A stretch of DNA of 54,446 bases from assembly GCA_024742935.1 (NCBI GenBank), contig JANSXN010000011.1, positions 1 through 54,446 on the forward strand. Reading direction: 5' to 3'. Source of the stretch: Flavobacteriaceae bacterium. GTDB lineage: Bacteria; Bacteroidota; Bacteroidia; Flavobacteriales; Flavobacteriaceae. A program made the translations under genes and the position numbers. Shown one piece after another: positions 46,029 to 54,446 of the stretch; positions within the stretch are counted from its first letter, which is position 1, and the number at the start of each line of letters is the position of its first letter. The notes beneath the pieces are model-generated. The model was not told where the DNA came from. It saw nothing but the letters and a program-made list of their open reading frames with translations, and did not search any database.

Positions 46029-47456
46029 TTATTTAACGATTAATTTTTTAGTATTAGTTGAATTTACTATGACAAAATACATTCCGGGATTTAGAGAGCT
46101 AATATCAATCGTCCTTTTAATTGTGCTGTTGTTTTCAATAGATAAAACCTGCTGTCCCAAGGTATTGATAATTTGTATTTTTTCAATTGGAGTGTTTTGA
46201 GATTGAATAGTTAGATAGTGATTTGCAGGGTTTGGAAACAAGTTAAATCTTTCTTTTGGAAAAGACTCAGTCGATAAAAAGTTGGGGTCTTTAACTAAAA
46301 AGAACCCTCTATTTATATCACTAATTACAATATTACCACTAGCGAAGTACGGATAAACACTCCAAGCTCCATCAAAACCTACATCATTAGAGGAGGGGTA
46401 AGTATCAAAAAAACCAGTTTCAACCATAGTTGGATTTTGTGAGGTATGATTGTCAATATCAGAAACATCAATAACACGCATACCTGCAGTGTAGTTTGCC
46501 AGATAAAATTTATCTCCACTAACATAACCGTTATGATCAATAGCAGCAGTGGGGCCAATATAATCAAAGGATTGAGATGGGTTGTCTAAGTCTGTAAAGT
46601 CAAAAACGATTGTTCTGGTATTAAATCCAAAATCAATTTCATCAATTTCATCTCCAAGAAGAAAGAAACGTTGGTCTTCTGTAAACCACCCTTGGTGGGA
46701 GTAAGCCACATTTGTATATGCAACTGAACTAATAAACTCAACATTATTTTTATTGGTTACATCAAGAATTACAATTTCATTTTCGTTACTTCCTATGTAT
46801 AATTCTTTGCCTACGTGGTCCTGGTCAGGTCCCGTGTATATGACCACTTGGGCATCGTGGGTATAATCATCTGCGCTGTATCCTGATACAAAAGTGGGAT
46901 TTGTTGGGTTTTCAATATTAATTATGTAGGGTCCGCCATTAAATTGTTGAGTTCCCACAGCATAAGCATACCCATTTTCTTCATTAATCACAATGTTGTG
47001 TGCTCTTCCAAAACCGTCAAAATGTGCATCATGGTCAAAGATTTGGGGTGGATTATTTACGTTGCGTAATCGAGTTAGATCGAAAACCTGCATGCCATGT
47101 CCTGAAGCTTCGCTTACAATAAACACGTGGTTATTATATACTTTTGCATCACGCCAAGTACTATTGTCTGTGTGTGTGGGAAGTTTTCCCAGGTAAACTG
47201 GATTTACAGGGTCTGAAATATCTATAAAAGCAGTGCTGTCTCCCAAACACATAATTGCATATTCAGTTCCGGTATCAGGGTCTGTCCAGCCCCAGGAATC
47301 ATTGCCGCGGTCTGCACCAAAAACATTTAAATCAAAATGGGCCTGTAAATCATATCCATCACAAGGATAAGGACCGGCAAAACCATTAACACAAGGGGTC
47401 TGGGCAAAAATAAAGCCACAACTTAAAAGTAGGAGGGGGAGTAATTTGATTTTCAC
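46029..47456 (-). CDS. Choice-of-anchor B family exoprotein with type A T9SS sorting domain
   Basis: 475 residues. The signal peptide ends FIFAQ/TPC. The body contains LVIVD-like strands (AFIDISDPVNPVYLGKLPT, IINIENPTNPTFVSG, IVILDVTNKNNVEFISSV, MRVIDVSDIDN) that suggest a propeller. Conserved His clusters include FDHDAHFDGFGRAHNI and YSHQGWF. The last 75 residues are a type A sorting domain: FNLFPNPANHYLTI, IQIINTLGQQVLSI, LNPGMYFVIVNS, TKKLIVK. It should pass the outer membrane through T9SS and remain surface bound. The start is GTG at 47456, with an in-frame stop just upstream. First gene of the MbnP/MbnH-like operon. Confidence 0.85.
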   Translation of the reverse strand: MKIKLLPLLLLSCGFIFAQTPCVNGFAGPYPCDGYDLQAHFDLNVFGADRGNDSWGWTDPDTGTEYAIMCLGDSTAFIDISDPVNPVYLGKLPTHTDNSTWRDAKVYNNHVFIVSEASGHGMQVFDLTRLRNVNNPPQIFDHDAHFDGFGRAHNIVINEENGYAYAVGTQQFNGGPYIINIENPTNPTFVSGYSADDYTHDAQVVIYTGPDQDHVGKELYIGSNENEIVILDVTNKNNVEFISSVAYTNVAYSHQGWFTEDQRFFLLGDEIDEIDFGFNTRTIVFDFTDLDNPSQSFDYIGPTAAIDHNGYVSGDKFYLANYTAGMRVIDVSDIDNHTSQNPTMVETGFFDTYPSSNDVGFDGAWSVYPYFASGNIVISDINRGFFLVKDPNFLSTESFPKERFNLFPNPANHYLTIQSQNTPIEKIQIINTLGQQVLSIENNSTIKRTIDISSLNPGMYFVIVNSTNTKKLIVK

Positions 47457-47595
47457 AATTTAGATTTTTTTATTAAGTGTACAATACTACAATTTTTTCA
47501 AATTAATTCTACCCATACAATTGTTAAAAAACTTTTACAATAGCTTGATTTTAATGATTGATGGCTTCTTCAATGACTATTCTCCAAATAAACTG

Positions 47596-47603
47596 TAATT
47601 TTG
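47596..47603 (+). promoter_or_regulatory. -7 box for thiL
   Basis: TAATTTTG fits TAnnTTTG. It places transcription start just before the ATG at 47621 and so argues against the longer frame from 47558. Confidence 0.45.
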
Positions 47604-47620
47604 TATCACAAAGAAAAATT

Positions 47621-48670
47621 ATGTCTAAAGAGAACTCAAAACCTAAAAAAGATATTTCAAGTCTGGGGGAATTTGGTCTTATTGATCATCTCACCAAAGA
47701 TTTTAAAATAAAACACACTTCAACAATAAAAGGCGTGGGCGATGATGCTGCCGTTTTGTATGAAAAAGGAAAACACCAGGTGGTCACTACAGACCTGCTA
47801 ATTGAAGGTGTTCATTTTGACTTGAGTTATATGCCATTGAAACATTTAGGATATAAAGCGGTGGTTGTTAACCTCTCAGATGTATACGCCATGAATGCTG
47901 AGGCAAAACAGATTACAGTTTCTATTGCGCTTTCAAACAGATTTCCCCTAGAAGCTGTTGAAGAATTGTATGCCGGAATAAAAACCGCGGCAAAATTCTA
48001 CAATGTTGATGTGGTTGGTGGAGATACCACTTCTTCAACACGTGGTTTAATTATTAGTATTACCGCTATAGGAACTGCTGAAAAAGAGGATTTGGTTTAC
48101 CGAAGCGGTGCCAAAGAAAATGATTTGCTAGTGGTAACAGGCGATTTGGGAGCTGCTTATCTTGGGCTTCAGGTTTTAGAAAGAGAAAAACAAGTATTTC
48201 AGGTAAACCCTAATAACCAACCTGATTTAACACCCTATACTTATTTAATAGAACGCCAATTAAAACCCGAAGCCCGAAAAGATATAAGAGAACTTTTAAA
48301 AGCGCTTGAGGTAAAACCCACATCGATGATTGATATTAGTGACGGGCTTTCTTCTGAAGTGCTGCATCTTTGCAAAAATTCAAAAAAAGGGTGTAATTTA
48401 TTTGAAGATAAAATCCCATTGGATCAGCAAGTGATTTCAACTTGTGAAGAATTCAATATGGATAGCACTACCATTGCTTTGAGCGGTGGTGAAGACTATG
48501 AATTACTTTTTACCATCTCCACAGATGATTTTCCTAAAATTAAAGGAAATCCTCATTTGACAATAATAGGACATATGACTCAAGAAAGTGAAGGCGTGCA
48601 TTTAATCACACGCGACAACATGAAAATTCCCTTAAAAGCCAGAGGGTGGAATTCTTTTCAAGAGACTTGA
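47621..48670 (+). CDS. thiL: Thiamine-monophosphate kinase
   Basis: 349 residues from the ATG at 47621 (MSKENSKPKK). The frame is open from 47558, but that start would lie upstream of the likely promoter. The enzyme phosphorylates thiamine monophosphate to the active diphosphate. AIR-synthase-type motifs are KGVGDDAAVLYEKGKHQVV, TTDLLIEGVHFDLSYMPLKH, VNLSDVYAMNAEA, VVGGDTTSSTRGL, MIDISDGLSSEVLHLC and ALSGGEDYELLFTI. No thiamine riboswitch is visible upstream and no other thi genes are near. The 3' end overlaps the convergent small gene by 13 bp. Confidence 0.95.
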   Translation: MSKENSKPKKDISSLGEFGLIDHLTKDFKIKHTSTIKGVGDDAAVLYEKGKHQVVTTDLLIEGVHFDLSYMPLKHLGYKAVVVNLSDVYAMNAEAKQITVSIALSNRFPLEAVEELYAGIKTAAKFYNVDVVGGDTTSSTRGLIISITAIGTAEKEDLVYRSGAKENDLLVVTGDLGAAYLGLQVLEREKQVFQVNPNNQPDLTPYTYLIERQLKPEARKDIRELLKALEVKPTSMIDISDGLSSEVLHLCKNSKKGCNLFEDKIPLDQQVISTCEEFNMDSTTIALSGGEDYELLFTISTDDFPKIKGNPHLTIIGHMTQESEGVHLITRDNMKIPLKARGWNSFQET

Positions 48671-48915
48671 GAGTAACTGGCTCTTCTCATCTTTTTCTGA
48701 ATAAAAGAAGAAAGACACGCATTGATGTCTTTCATTTTTGGGGTTAAAACTTCAAGATAACCCTGTGCATTCTCTGTTACCTCGTGGCCGCAACAGCTGC
48801 ATCGGTATTCAGAAATAACATTGTTAATTCTATTTGTTTCTTTGTAATTGTGCCCAATCATTGAGCAAACGATAGTTCCGAGTGATGAGGTTGCTTTGGG
48901 GGTAGCTTTGTGCAT
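48658..48915 (-). CDS. Small Cys-rich, possible zinc-binding protein
   Basis: 85 residues, no signal peptide. Cys17 and His22 (CSMIGHNY) plus a cluster EYRCSCCGHEVTENAQG with Cys39, Cys41 and Cys42 look like a small treble-clef or ribbon zinc site. The C-terminus is helical and charged (MKDINACLSSFIQKKMRR). It resembles short flavobacterial proteins of unknown role and, loosely, DUF1660-type proteins. Coding status is supported by the plausible zinc pattern and ATG; confidence is moderate. Overlaps the thiL 3' end by 13 bp. Confidence 0.65.
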   Translation of the reverse strand: MHKATPKATSSLGTIVCSMIGHNYKETNRINNVISEYRCSCCGHEVTENAQGYLEVLTPKMKDINACLSSFIQKKMRRASYSQVS

Positions 48916-48984
48916 AAGTCGGAGTTTTTAAGTTAGTTAACATAAAAGTATAAAAATGTAAGTGAAATCCGACAAAAAGTATAT

Positions 48985-49755
48985 TTATTCGATAAAATAC
49001 ATAAAATTTAACATTTCAATCCTGTTTTCTATGGTGCTCATATGGCCTCCATCCAAGGCGTAAAAGTTGCATTTACAGTAGATGGCTAGGTTTTTAACCT
49101 CATCAAAAGGCATTATGGGGTCTTTTGTACCAGCGATGATAATCTTTGGTTTTGAAAACTTTTTTAGTAATAAGGTTCTGTCTTTTCTGATTTTCATGCC
49201 TTCCAGTGCTGCGATAATTCCTTGAACAGGCATTTCCATAGCTGTTTGTTTCATTTCTTGTATAGCTGTGACAAATTTCTCCCTGTTTTCTTCAGCAAAC
49301 AAGTTTGTGATTGCCATACTTAAAAAGGCTTCTTTGTGTTTTTTAACTAAAGCTACAGTTCGGTCTCGATTTATTTTTCTTTCAGGCGAGTCTTCTTTTG
49401 GAGTGGAGTTCAAGAGGACGATACCATTGCAGTTTTCTGGATACCTTTCGGCGAAAGCCAATGCGACATAACCTCCTAAAGAATGACCAATAAGAAAAGC
49501 ACTCTCAATTTGTTCCTGCTCAAGTACTGTCTTGACTTGCTCTGCCATAAGTTCCATGGTATGAATGTAACCCACAGATTCACTTTGGCCATGCCCCAAT
49601 AAATCGATGGTGATGACGGTATTGTTTTTTTCTAATTTAGGAAGAAAAAAATCCCACATACTGCTATTTTCAAGAAATCCGTGGAGAAGAACCAAGGCAC
49701 TACCTTTTCCTTGTTTTGTGAAGAATATATTGGACTCCTTAAAGTTTAAATGCAT
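48985..49755 (-). CDS. Alpha/beta hydrolase
   Basis: 256 residues. A full Ser-Asp-His set can be read: ALVLLHGFLENSSMWDF (oxyanion loop), ITIDLLGHGQSE, nucleophile LIGHSLGGYVALAFAERYP (near 98), Asp in IIAGTKDPIMPF (near 218) and His in LDGGHMSTIE (near 241). The overall pattern resembles the MenH/BioH/3-oxoadipate lactonase group, but the substrate cannot be assigned. Cytoplasmic. No clear operon partner: 69 bp from the small Cys-rich gene and 94 bp from pepP. Confidence 0.85.
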   Translation of the reverse strand: MHLNFKESNIFFTKQGKGSALVLLHGFLENSSMWDFFLPKLEKNNTVITIDLLGHGQSESVGYIHTMELMAEQVKTVLEQEQIESAFLIGHSLGGYVALAFAERYPENCNGIVLLNSTPKEDSPERKINRDRTVALVKKHKEAFLSMAITNLFAEENREKFVTAIQEMKQTAMEMPVQGIIAALEGMKIRKDRTLLLKKFSKPKIIIAGTKDPIMPFDEVKNLAIYCKCNFYALDGGHMSTIENRIEMLNFMYFIE

Positions 49756-49849
49756 AGCAACATCCTGTTTAGCAATTTTAATTTGAATACGTAAATTAAG
49801 CTAAAGGAAAATCATTTAAAATAAACAACTCACCTCTAACAACTAATTA

Positions 49850-51145
49850 TTATTTACTATTCATCAACTCCTCAATAGCATCAGCTTCAACAGGAATGTT
49901 TCGCATTAGATTAAAAGGCTCACCTTTTTCCTGAATGACAACATCATCTTCCAAACGGATTCCAAAACCTTCTTGAGGGATATATATTCCGGGTTCTACC
50001 GTAAAGACCATGTTGGGTTGCATGGGTTCCCAAAGAATTCCATAATCGTGGGTGTCTAGTCCTATATGGTGTGAAGTGCCGTGCATAAAGTATTTTTTAT
50101 AGGCCGGCCAGTCGGGGTTTTCATTTTTAACATCGGCTTTGTCTAAAAGTCCCAAGCCGAGTAATTCTGAAGTCATTATTTTACCCACTTCCACGTGGTA
50201 TTCTTTCCAAAGTATCCCGGGAACAAGTAATTTAGTCGCTTCGTTTTTCACACGATTCACCGCATTGTAAACCTCTTTTTGTCGCTTGGAAAATTTCCCT
50301 GAAACCGGAATCGTCCGGCTCATATCGCTCGCGTAATTGGCATATTCTGCACCCACATCCATCAAAATTAAATCTCCGGCTTTACATTCCCGGTTGTTTT
50401 CAATGTAATGCAGCACGTTGGCATTCTTGCCACTGGCGATAATAGGGGTATAAGCAAAACCACGCGAGCGGTTATTTAAAAATTCATGCATAAACTCAGC
50501 TTCCAGATTGTATTCCATCACGCCGGGTTTTACAAAATTCAATATTCTGCGGAAGCCTTTTTCAGTAATATCACAAGCTTTTTGCATCAAGTCCAGTTCG
50601 ATAGGGTCTTTAATACTACGTAAGCGTTGCAGAATAGGGTTGCTTTTTGCCCAGCGGTGTGCGGGAAATTGTTCTTTGGTCTTTCCAATAAAACGATCTT
50701 CTCGTGTTTGAGTTTCCACCGCTTGACGGTAATGCTCATTGGTATTGAAATAAATAGTTTCCGCCTGCGTCATCAGCTCAAAAAACACTTTGTCAAACTC
50801 CTGAAGCCAGTAAACCGTTTTGATACCGCTCACTTCAAATGCGCGTTCTTTTGTGAGTTTTTCTCCTTCCCAAACGGCAATGTGGTCGTTGGTTTCCTTA
50901 AGGAAAAGTACTTCCCGATTTTTTGGGTCTGCGGCATCAGGGAATAACATTAAAATACTTTCTTCCTGGTCAACTCCGCTTAAATACAGGATATCCCGTG
51001 CCTGTTGAAACGGCATGGTGCTGTCTGCGCTTATGGGATAGATGTCGTTTGAATTAAAAACCGCCAGACTTTTAGACTCCATTTGCGCCATAAAGTTTTT
51101 TCGGTTTTTGATGTAGAGGGCGTTGTTGATTGTTTCGTATTTCAT
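49850..51145 (-). CDS. pepP: Xaa-Pro aminopeptidase (M24B, aminopeptidase P)
   Basis: 431 residues from the ATG at 51145 (MKYETINNALYIKNR). The frame continues to 51160, but those five codons are formed by a palindromic repeat. The five metal ligands of the pita-bread fold are visible: Asp in LILMDVGAEYANYASDMSRT (two Asp), His in FMHGTSHHIGLDTHDYG, Glu in FTVEPGIYIPQ and Glu in GIRLEDDVVI. The N-terminal creatinase-like domain has YLSGVDQEESILMLFPD. It removes N-terminal residues preceding proline. No signal peptide, so cytoplasmic. Confidence 0.92.
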   Translation of the reverse strand: MKYETINNALYIKNRKNFMAQMESKSLAVFNSNDIYPISADSTMPFQQARDILYLSGVDQEESILMLFPDAADPKNREVLFLKETNDHIAVWEGEKLTKERAFEVSGIKTVYWLQEFDKVFFELMTQAETIYFNTNEHYRQAVETQTREDRFIGKTKEQFPAHRWAKSNPILQRLRSIKDPIELDLMQKACDITEKGFRRILNFVKPGVMEYNLEAEFMHEFLNNRSRGFAYTPIIASGKNANVLHYIENNRECKAGDLILMDVGAEYANYASDMSRTIPVSGKFSKRQKEVYNAVNRVKNEATKLLVPGILWKEYHVEVGKIMTSELLGLGLLDKADVKNENPDWPAYKKYFMHGTSHHIGLDTHDYGILWEPMQPNMVFTVEPGIYIPQEGFGIRLEDDVVIQEKGEPFNLMRNIPVEADAIEELMNSK

Positions 51146-51151
51146 ACCACA

Positions 51152-51225
51152 CCCCCGCACTTGAAGCGGGGTCTCGTTTTTTATATGTTACAATTTAAAT
51201 AAATTTCTTCCGCTTAAAGCGGAAA
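51152..51225. repeat. Two REP-like GC-rich palindromes
   Basis: Hairpin one is CCCCGC-ACTTGAA-GCGGGG (51153-51171) and hairpin two is TTCCGCT-TAA-AGCGGAA (51208-51224), both in an AT-rich intergenic region. They share a CGC...AAGCGG core. Neither has a convincing T run for the flanking genes, and they lie upstream of both divergent genes, so they look like REP-type repeats rather than terminators. Confidence 0.5.
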
Positions 51226-51342
51226 AAACAAAGTTACACAAAGCCATTCAATGGAAAAAACAGAACTCATAGTAATCTGAAAAAATAATTTTGAAACCAC
51301 TTCTTAAATGTTTACTTTCAACTTTCTAAAAAATCAATAAAA

Positions 51343-54195
51343 ATGAAACCCACACTCCCAACCATTTTCGCCTTTTTCTTTTTTACTTTTTCCTTTGCAC
51401 AACCCGCAGCGACTTCAGCTACTGAATTACAACAAGCACTAGAGGACAAAGAAAATCTTACTACTAGTTCTTTAGTTAAAAACATATCCTTTACAAATAT
51501 TGGTCCCACAGTGATGAGTGGTCGTGTGGTTGACCTGGATGTGAATCCTGATGACCCCACTGAATTTTATGTGGCTTACGCCAGCGGCGGACTATGGCAT
51601 ACTAACAACAACGGCACCAGCTTCACTCCGGTGATGGACAATGCGCCCACTCAAAATCTGGGTGATATTGCAGTGGATTGGAAAAACGGCACTATTTGGG
51701 CGGGTACCGGCGAGAATAATTCGTCGCGTTCTTCATATGCAGGAATAGGCATTTTAAAATCATCCGACAAAGGTAAAACTTGGCAAAATATGGGACTGCA
51801 CGACTCCCATCATATTGGGCGTATTATCATCAATCCAAACAATACTGATGAGGTATTGGTCGCTGTTGCCGGCCATTTATATTCGCCCAATGAAATGAGA
51901 GGTATCTATAAAACACTGGATGGAGGAAAAACCTGGAACAAAACACTTTTTGTAAATAATGAAACCGGAATCATCGACCTGGAAGCTGCCCCCGGCAATT
52001 TCAATGTGCTTTATGCCACTTCCTGGCAACGTGACCGTAAGGCCTGGCATTTTCAAGGCAATGGTGAAGGTTCAGCTATTTATAAAAGTACCGATGCCGG
52101 GAATACCTGGACAAAAATATCGGTGGATGGGAGTGGTTTCCCAACAGGAAATGGCGTTGGACGCATCGGGTTAGCCGTATATGATGCAAATACCGTGTAT
52201 GCATTTCACGACAATCAGGATCTTAGACCCAAAGGTAAAGACTCACAAGCAGAAGACATTCTTACCAAAGACGATTTTAAATCAATGACTGCTTCTCAAT
52301 TTATGGAATTGGAAAATAGTACATTAAATCGGTTTTTACGTGAAAACAATTTTCAAGAAAAATACCGTGCAGAAAATGTGAAACAAATGGTACAAGGCGG
52401 CACAGTTAAGCCTGCCGATTTAGCCGCTTATCTGGAGGATGCCAATGCGATGTTGTTTGATACACCTGTGATTGGTGCAGAAGTTTATAAATCAATAGAT
52501 GGCGGTAAAAGCTGGAAAAAAACCCACGACGATTTTCTGGATGATATTTATTATTCTTATGGGTATTACTTCGGTGAGATTCGCGTAGAGCGAAACAATC
52601 CTGATGCGATTTACATCTTTGGCGTGCCCATTTTAAAATCCAAAGACGGCGGAAAAACCTTTGCTTCAATGGATGCCCCCAACGTGCATGTTGACCATCA
52701 CGCACTTTGGTTAAACCCCAACAAACCCGGTCATTTAATTAACGGAAATGACGGGGGTGTTAATATCACTTTTGATGATGGGGAAAGTTGGTTCAAAGCC
52801 AATTCTACTCCCGTGATGCAGGTGTATGCTTTGCAAGTGGATAAGCAAAAACCTTATAATGTCTATGCCGGTTCGCAGGACAATGGAGTTTGGGTGGGAC
52901 CCAACAACTATAGTTATTCCACCCGTTGGCAGAATACGGGGGATTATCCATATAAAGAAATTATGGGTGGCGACGGGATGTATATCGAAGTGGATGAACG
53001 CAATCCGGATATTGTTTATACCGGTTTTCAGTTTGGAAATTATTTCCGGCTTGACCGGGAAGCAGAAAAAACTACCTACATCCAACCCAAACATGAATTG
53101 GGTGAATCACCTTACCGTTTTAATTGGCAAACCCCTATTTTGTTGTCAAAACACAATCAGGATATCTTGTATTATGGCGGAAACAAATTGATGCGCTCTA
53201 TGAATCAAGGGGATGATTATACCGCCATTTCGCCCGATTTAACCAAAGGGGGAAAAAAAGGAAATGTGGCTTATGGTACTTTGACGTCCATAGACGAATC
53301 ACCGTTTCAGTTTGGCTTGTTGTATGCCGGAAGCGATGATGGCTTGTTGCACATTTCCCACAATAGTGGTGGAAGTTGGGAGAAAATATCAAACAGCTTT
53401 CCGCAAGATTTATGGGTGTCGCGTGTGATTGCTTCACAGCATAAAAAGGAACGCGTGTATGTCACTTTGAATGGCTACCGCTGGGATGATTTTAAACCTT
53501 ATGTATATGTGAGTGAAGATTATGGAAAAACCTGGAAAAGCATCAATGACAATTTGCCTTTGTCGCCAATAAATGTTATTCGTGAAGACCCGTCCAATGA
53601 AAACATCCTCTATCTGGGAACTGACAACAGTGCATATGTTAGCCTAAACAGAGGCGAAAGCTGGGAGCGTTTTTCAGCCAATTTGCCCAATGTGGCGGTA
53701 CACGATTTACGCATTCAAGCCGAAGCGAAAGATTTGGTTTTAGGTACCCACGGCCGTTCGATTTATAAAACAAACATCGGGATGTTACAGGAAATGACCC
53801 CTTCAAAGTTAAACGAACCCCTCATCGTTTTTGAAGTGGATAAAGTTCGCCATTCAGCGCGTTGGGGCAGTAGCTGGAGCAGTTGGCGTGACCCGTTTGA
53901 ACCTGCAACCACAGTTTCTTTTTATGCTGGCAACTCCGGTAACGCTACTATTACCGTAAAAACCGCTAAAGGTGCCACACTTTACAGCAATAATGTATCG
54001 GTCGAAAAAGGATTTCAAAACTATGATTACAATTTAACACTCACTGAAAACGGTAGAAACGCTTACCTGAAAGAAAACAAAGAGACTAAAATAGATAAAA
54101 GTTCAAATGGGAAGTATTATTTACCTAAAGGCACTTATACTTTAGAGGTCACTTTGAATGGAGTTAAAAAGTTGAGGGAGTTGGTGGTGGAGTAG
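51343..54195 (+). CDS. Secreted Asp-box (BNR/VPS10-like) beta-propeller protein
   Basis: 950 residues. Signal peptide ends FSFAQ/PAA. Many Asp-box motifs (SxDxGxTW) are visible: SSDKGKTW, TLDGGKTW, STDAGNTW, SIDGGKSW, SKDGGKTF, HNSGGSW, SEDYGKTW, LNRGESW. The N-terminus has FTNIGPTVMSGRVVDLDVNP. This pattern is that of sortilin/VPS10-like or xyloglucanase-type double propellers; bacterial homologs are often labelled glycosyl hydrolases without evidence. I see no catalytic set and no T9SS sorting domain (the C-terminus ends KLRELVVE). An insert around 305-385 is helical (DDFKSMTASQFMELEN). Likely periplasmic or surface; function unknown. Confidence 0.8.
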   Translation: MKPTLPTIFAFFFFTFSFAQPAATSATELQQALEDKENLTTSSLVKNISFTNIGPTVMSGRVVDLDVNPDDPTEFYVAYASGGLWHTNNNGTSFTPVMDNAPTQNLGDIAVDWKNGTIWAGTGENNSSRSSYAGIGILKSSDKGKTWQNMGLHDSHHIGRIIINPNNTDEVLVAVAGHLYSPNEMRGIYKTLDGGKTWNKTLFVNNETGIIDLEAAPGNFNVLYATSWQRDRKAWHFQGNGEGSAIYKSTDAGNTWTKISVDGSGFPTGNGVGRIGLAVYDANTVYAFHDNQDLRPKGKDSQAEDILTKDDFKSMTASQFMELENSTLNRFLRENNFQEKYRAENVKQMVQGGTVKPADLAAYLEDANAMLFDTPVIGAEVYKSIDGGKSWKKTHDDFLDDIYYSYGYYFGEIRVERNNPDAIYIFGVPILKSKDGGKTFASMDAPNVHVDHHALWLNPNKPGHLINGNDGGVNITFDDGESWFKANSTPVMQVYALQVDKQKPYNVYAGSQDNGVWVGPNNYSYSTRWQNTGDYPYKEIMGGDGMYIEVDERNPDIVYTGFQFGNYFRLDREAEKTTYIQPKHELGESPYRFNWQTPILLSKHNQDILYYGGNKLMRSMNQGDDYTAISPDLTKGGKKGNVAYGTLTSIDESPFQFGLLYAGSDDGLLHISHNSGGSWEKISNSFPQDLWVSRVIASQHKKERVYVTLNGYRWDDFKPYVYVSEDYGKTWKSINDNLPLSPINVIREDPSNENILYLGTDNSAYVSLNRGESWERFSANLPNVAVHDLRIQAEAKDLVLGTHGRSIYKTNIGMLQEMTPSKLNEPLIVFEVDKVRHSARWGSSWSSWRDPFEPATTVSFYAGNSGNATITVKTAKGATLYSNNVSVEKGFQNYDYNLTLTENGRNAYLKENKETKIDKSSNGKYYLPKGTYTLEVTLNGVKKLRELVVE

Positions 54196-54446
54196 AAGTT
54201 TCCTGTTTGGCAAGTATTTAGAGTTTTAGGAGTTGAAAAAAAGGAATCTCGTGGAGGGAGTTTGATTTTTAAAAAGAAGTATGTTTGTTAGAGTTAATTT
54301 GAATGAGTAAGTATTACGGATTTTAGATTTAGTAAGTGTTTACAAATTCAGCAAATCGAAAATTTTCAACACTTCGAAGTCAAAGAAGCCAAACATTGCA
54401 TTACGATTGAACAAACTGAATTTTAAATTTAAGATACAATGAATAA
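54196..54446. other. Intergenic end of the window
   Basis: No convincing gene. A 39-codon open stretch (54307-54426, plus strand) lacks an ATG and could be a gene remnant. ATGAATAA at the very end (54439) may be the start of the next gene. Confidence 0.4.

Noticed and set aside
54307-54426. 39-codon open stretch at the window end
   Set aside because: No start codon and no recognisable domain; perhaps a remnant.
1-54446. CRISPR arrays, transposases, prophage or tRNA genes
   Set aside because: No regularly spaced repeats, transposase motifs or cloverleaf sequences were found on either strand.

Overview
The window looks like a chromosomal segment of a marine-type Flavobacteriaceae (phylum Bacteroidota). 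The evidence is the AT-rich sequence, the absence of Shine-Dalgarno motifs, -7 boxes of the TAnnTTTG type in front of many genes, a PorZ-like type IX secretion (T9SS) component, a T9SS-sorted exoprotein, several lipoproteins (two with the acidic Cys+2 export signal), and families largely restricted to this group (DUF2480, DUF3078, THC0290_0291, CCC-motif). I see no tRNA, rRNA, insertion sequence, prophage or CRISPR. Most of it is housekeeping DNA with a few accessory modules.

Layout. 1-2775: a PfkB-type sugar kinase (cut by the window edge) and a divergent PurF-like amidotransferase/phosphoribosyltransferase. 2776-3204: the only gene-free stretch over 300 bp. It holds two tandem copies of a conserved element, each with a -7 box and its own terminator, which I read as two paralogous small RNA genes. 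3205-3813: Mn-type superoxide dismutase. 3966-12695: an AddAB-type helicase-nuclease whose two subunits are separated by kbl and an OmpA/TSP3 porin. 12682-19092: two alpha/beta hydrolases, a thioesterase, an EamA exporter, an ArsC/Spx protein, a DUF3298 lipoprotein, a trans-sulfuration enzyme and a flavobacterial outer-membrane-type protein. 19253-20596: glutamate dehydrogenase. 20714-30710: porZ-recO-TonB receptor-ileS-dksA-like-lspA, all on the plus strand.

From 30685 to 47456 everything is on the minus strand. It comprises a DUF2752/CD225-like pair; a cassette of 5-formyl-THF cyclo-ligase, AstE-like M14 hydrolase, RimK ligase and retropepsin-like RimB protein; a long SUF iron-sulfur operon (sufA-B-lipoprotein-C-D-S-META lipoprotein-E-sufT-like-DUF2480-DUF3078); and a four-gene operon encoding a T9SS-sorted choice-of-anchor B protein, a seven-repeat beta-propeller lipoprotein, an MbnP-like lipoprotein and an MbnH/MauG-like dihaem protein. 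The window closes with thiL, a small Cys-rich protein, another alpha/beta hydrolase, an aminopeptidase P, REP-like palindromes and a large Asp-box propeller protein.

The most interesting points are the duplicated small-RNA-like element at 2883-3182, the MbnPH-like operon (probably a surface copper protein with its Trp-oxidising partner), the RimK/RimB/AstE cassette (possible reversible peptide-tail modification), and the lipoprotein genes embedded in the SUF operon. All calls come from reading translations and motifs by eye; no database search was run.
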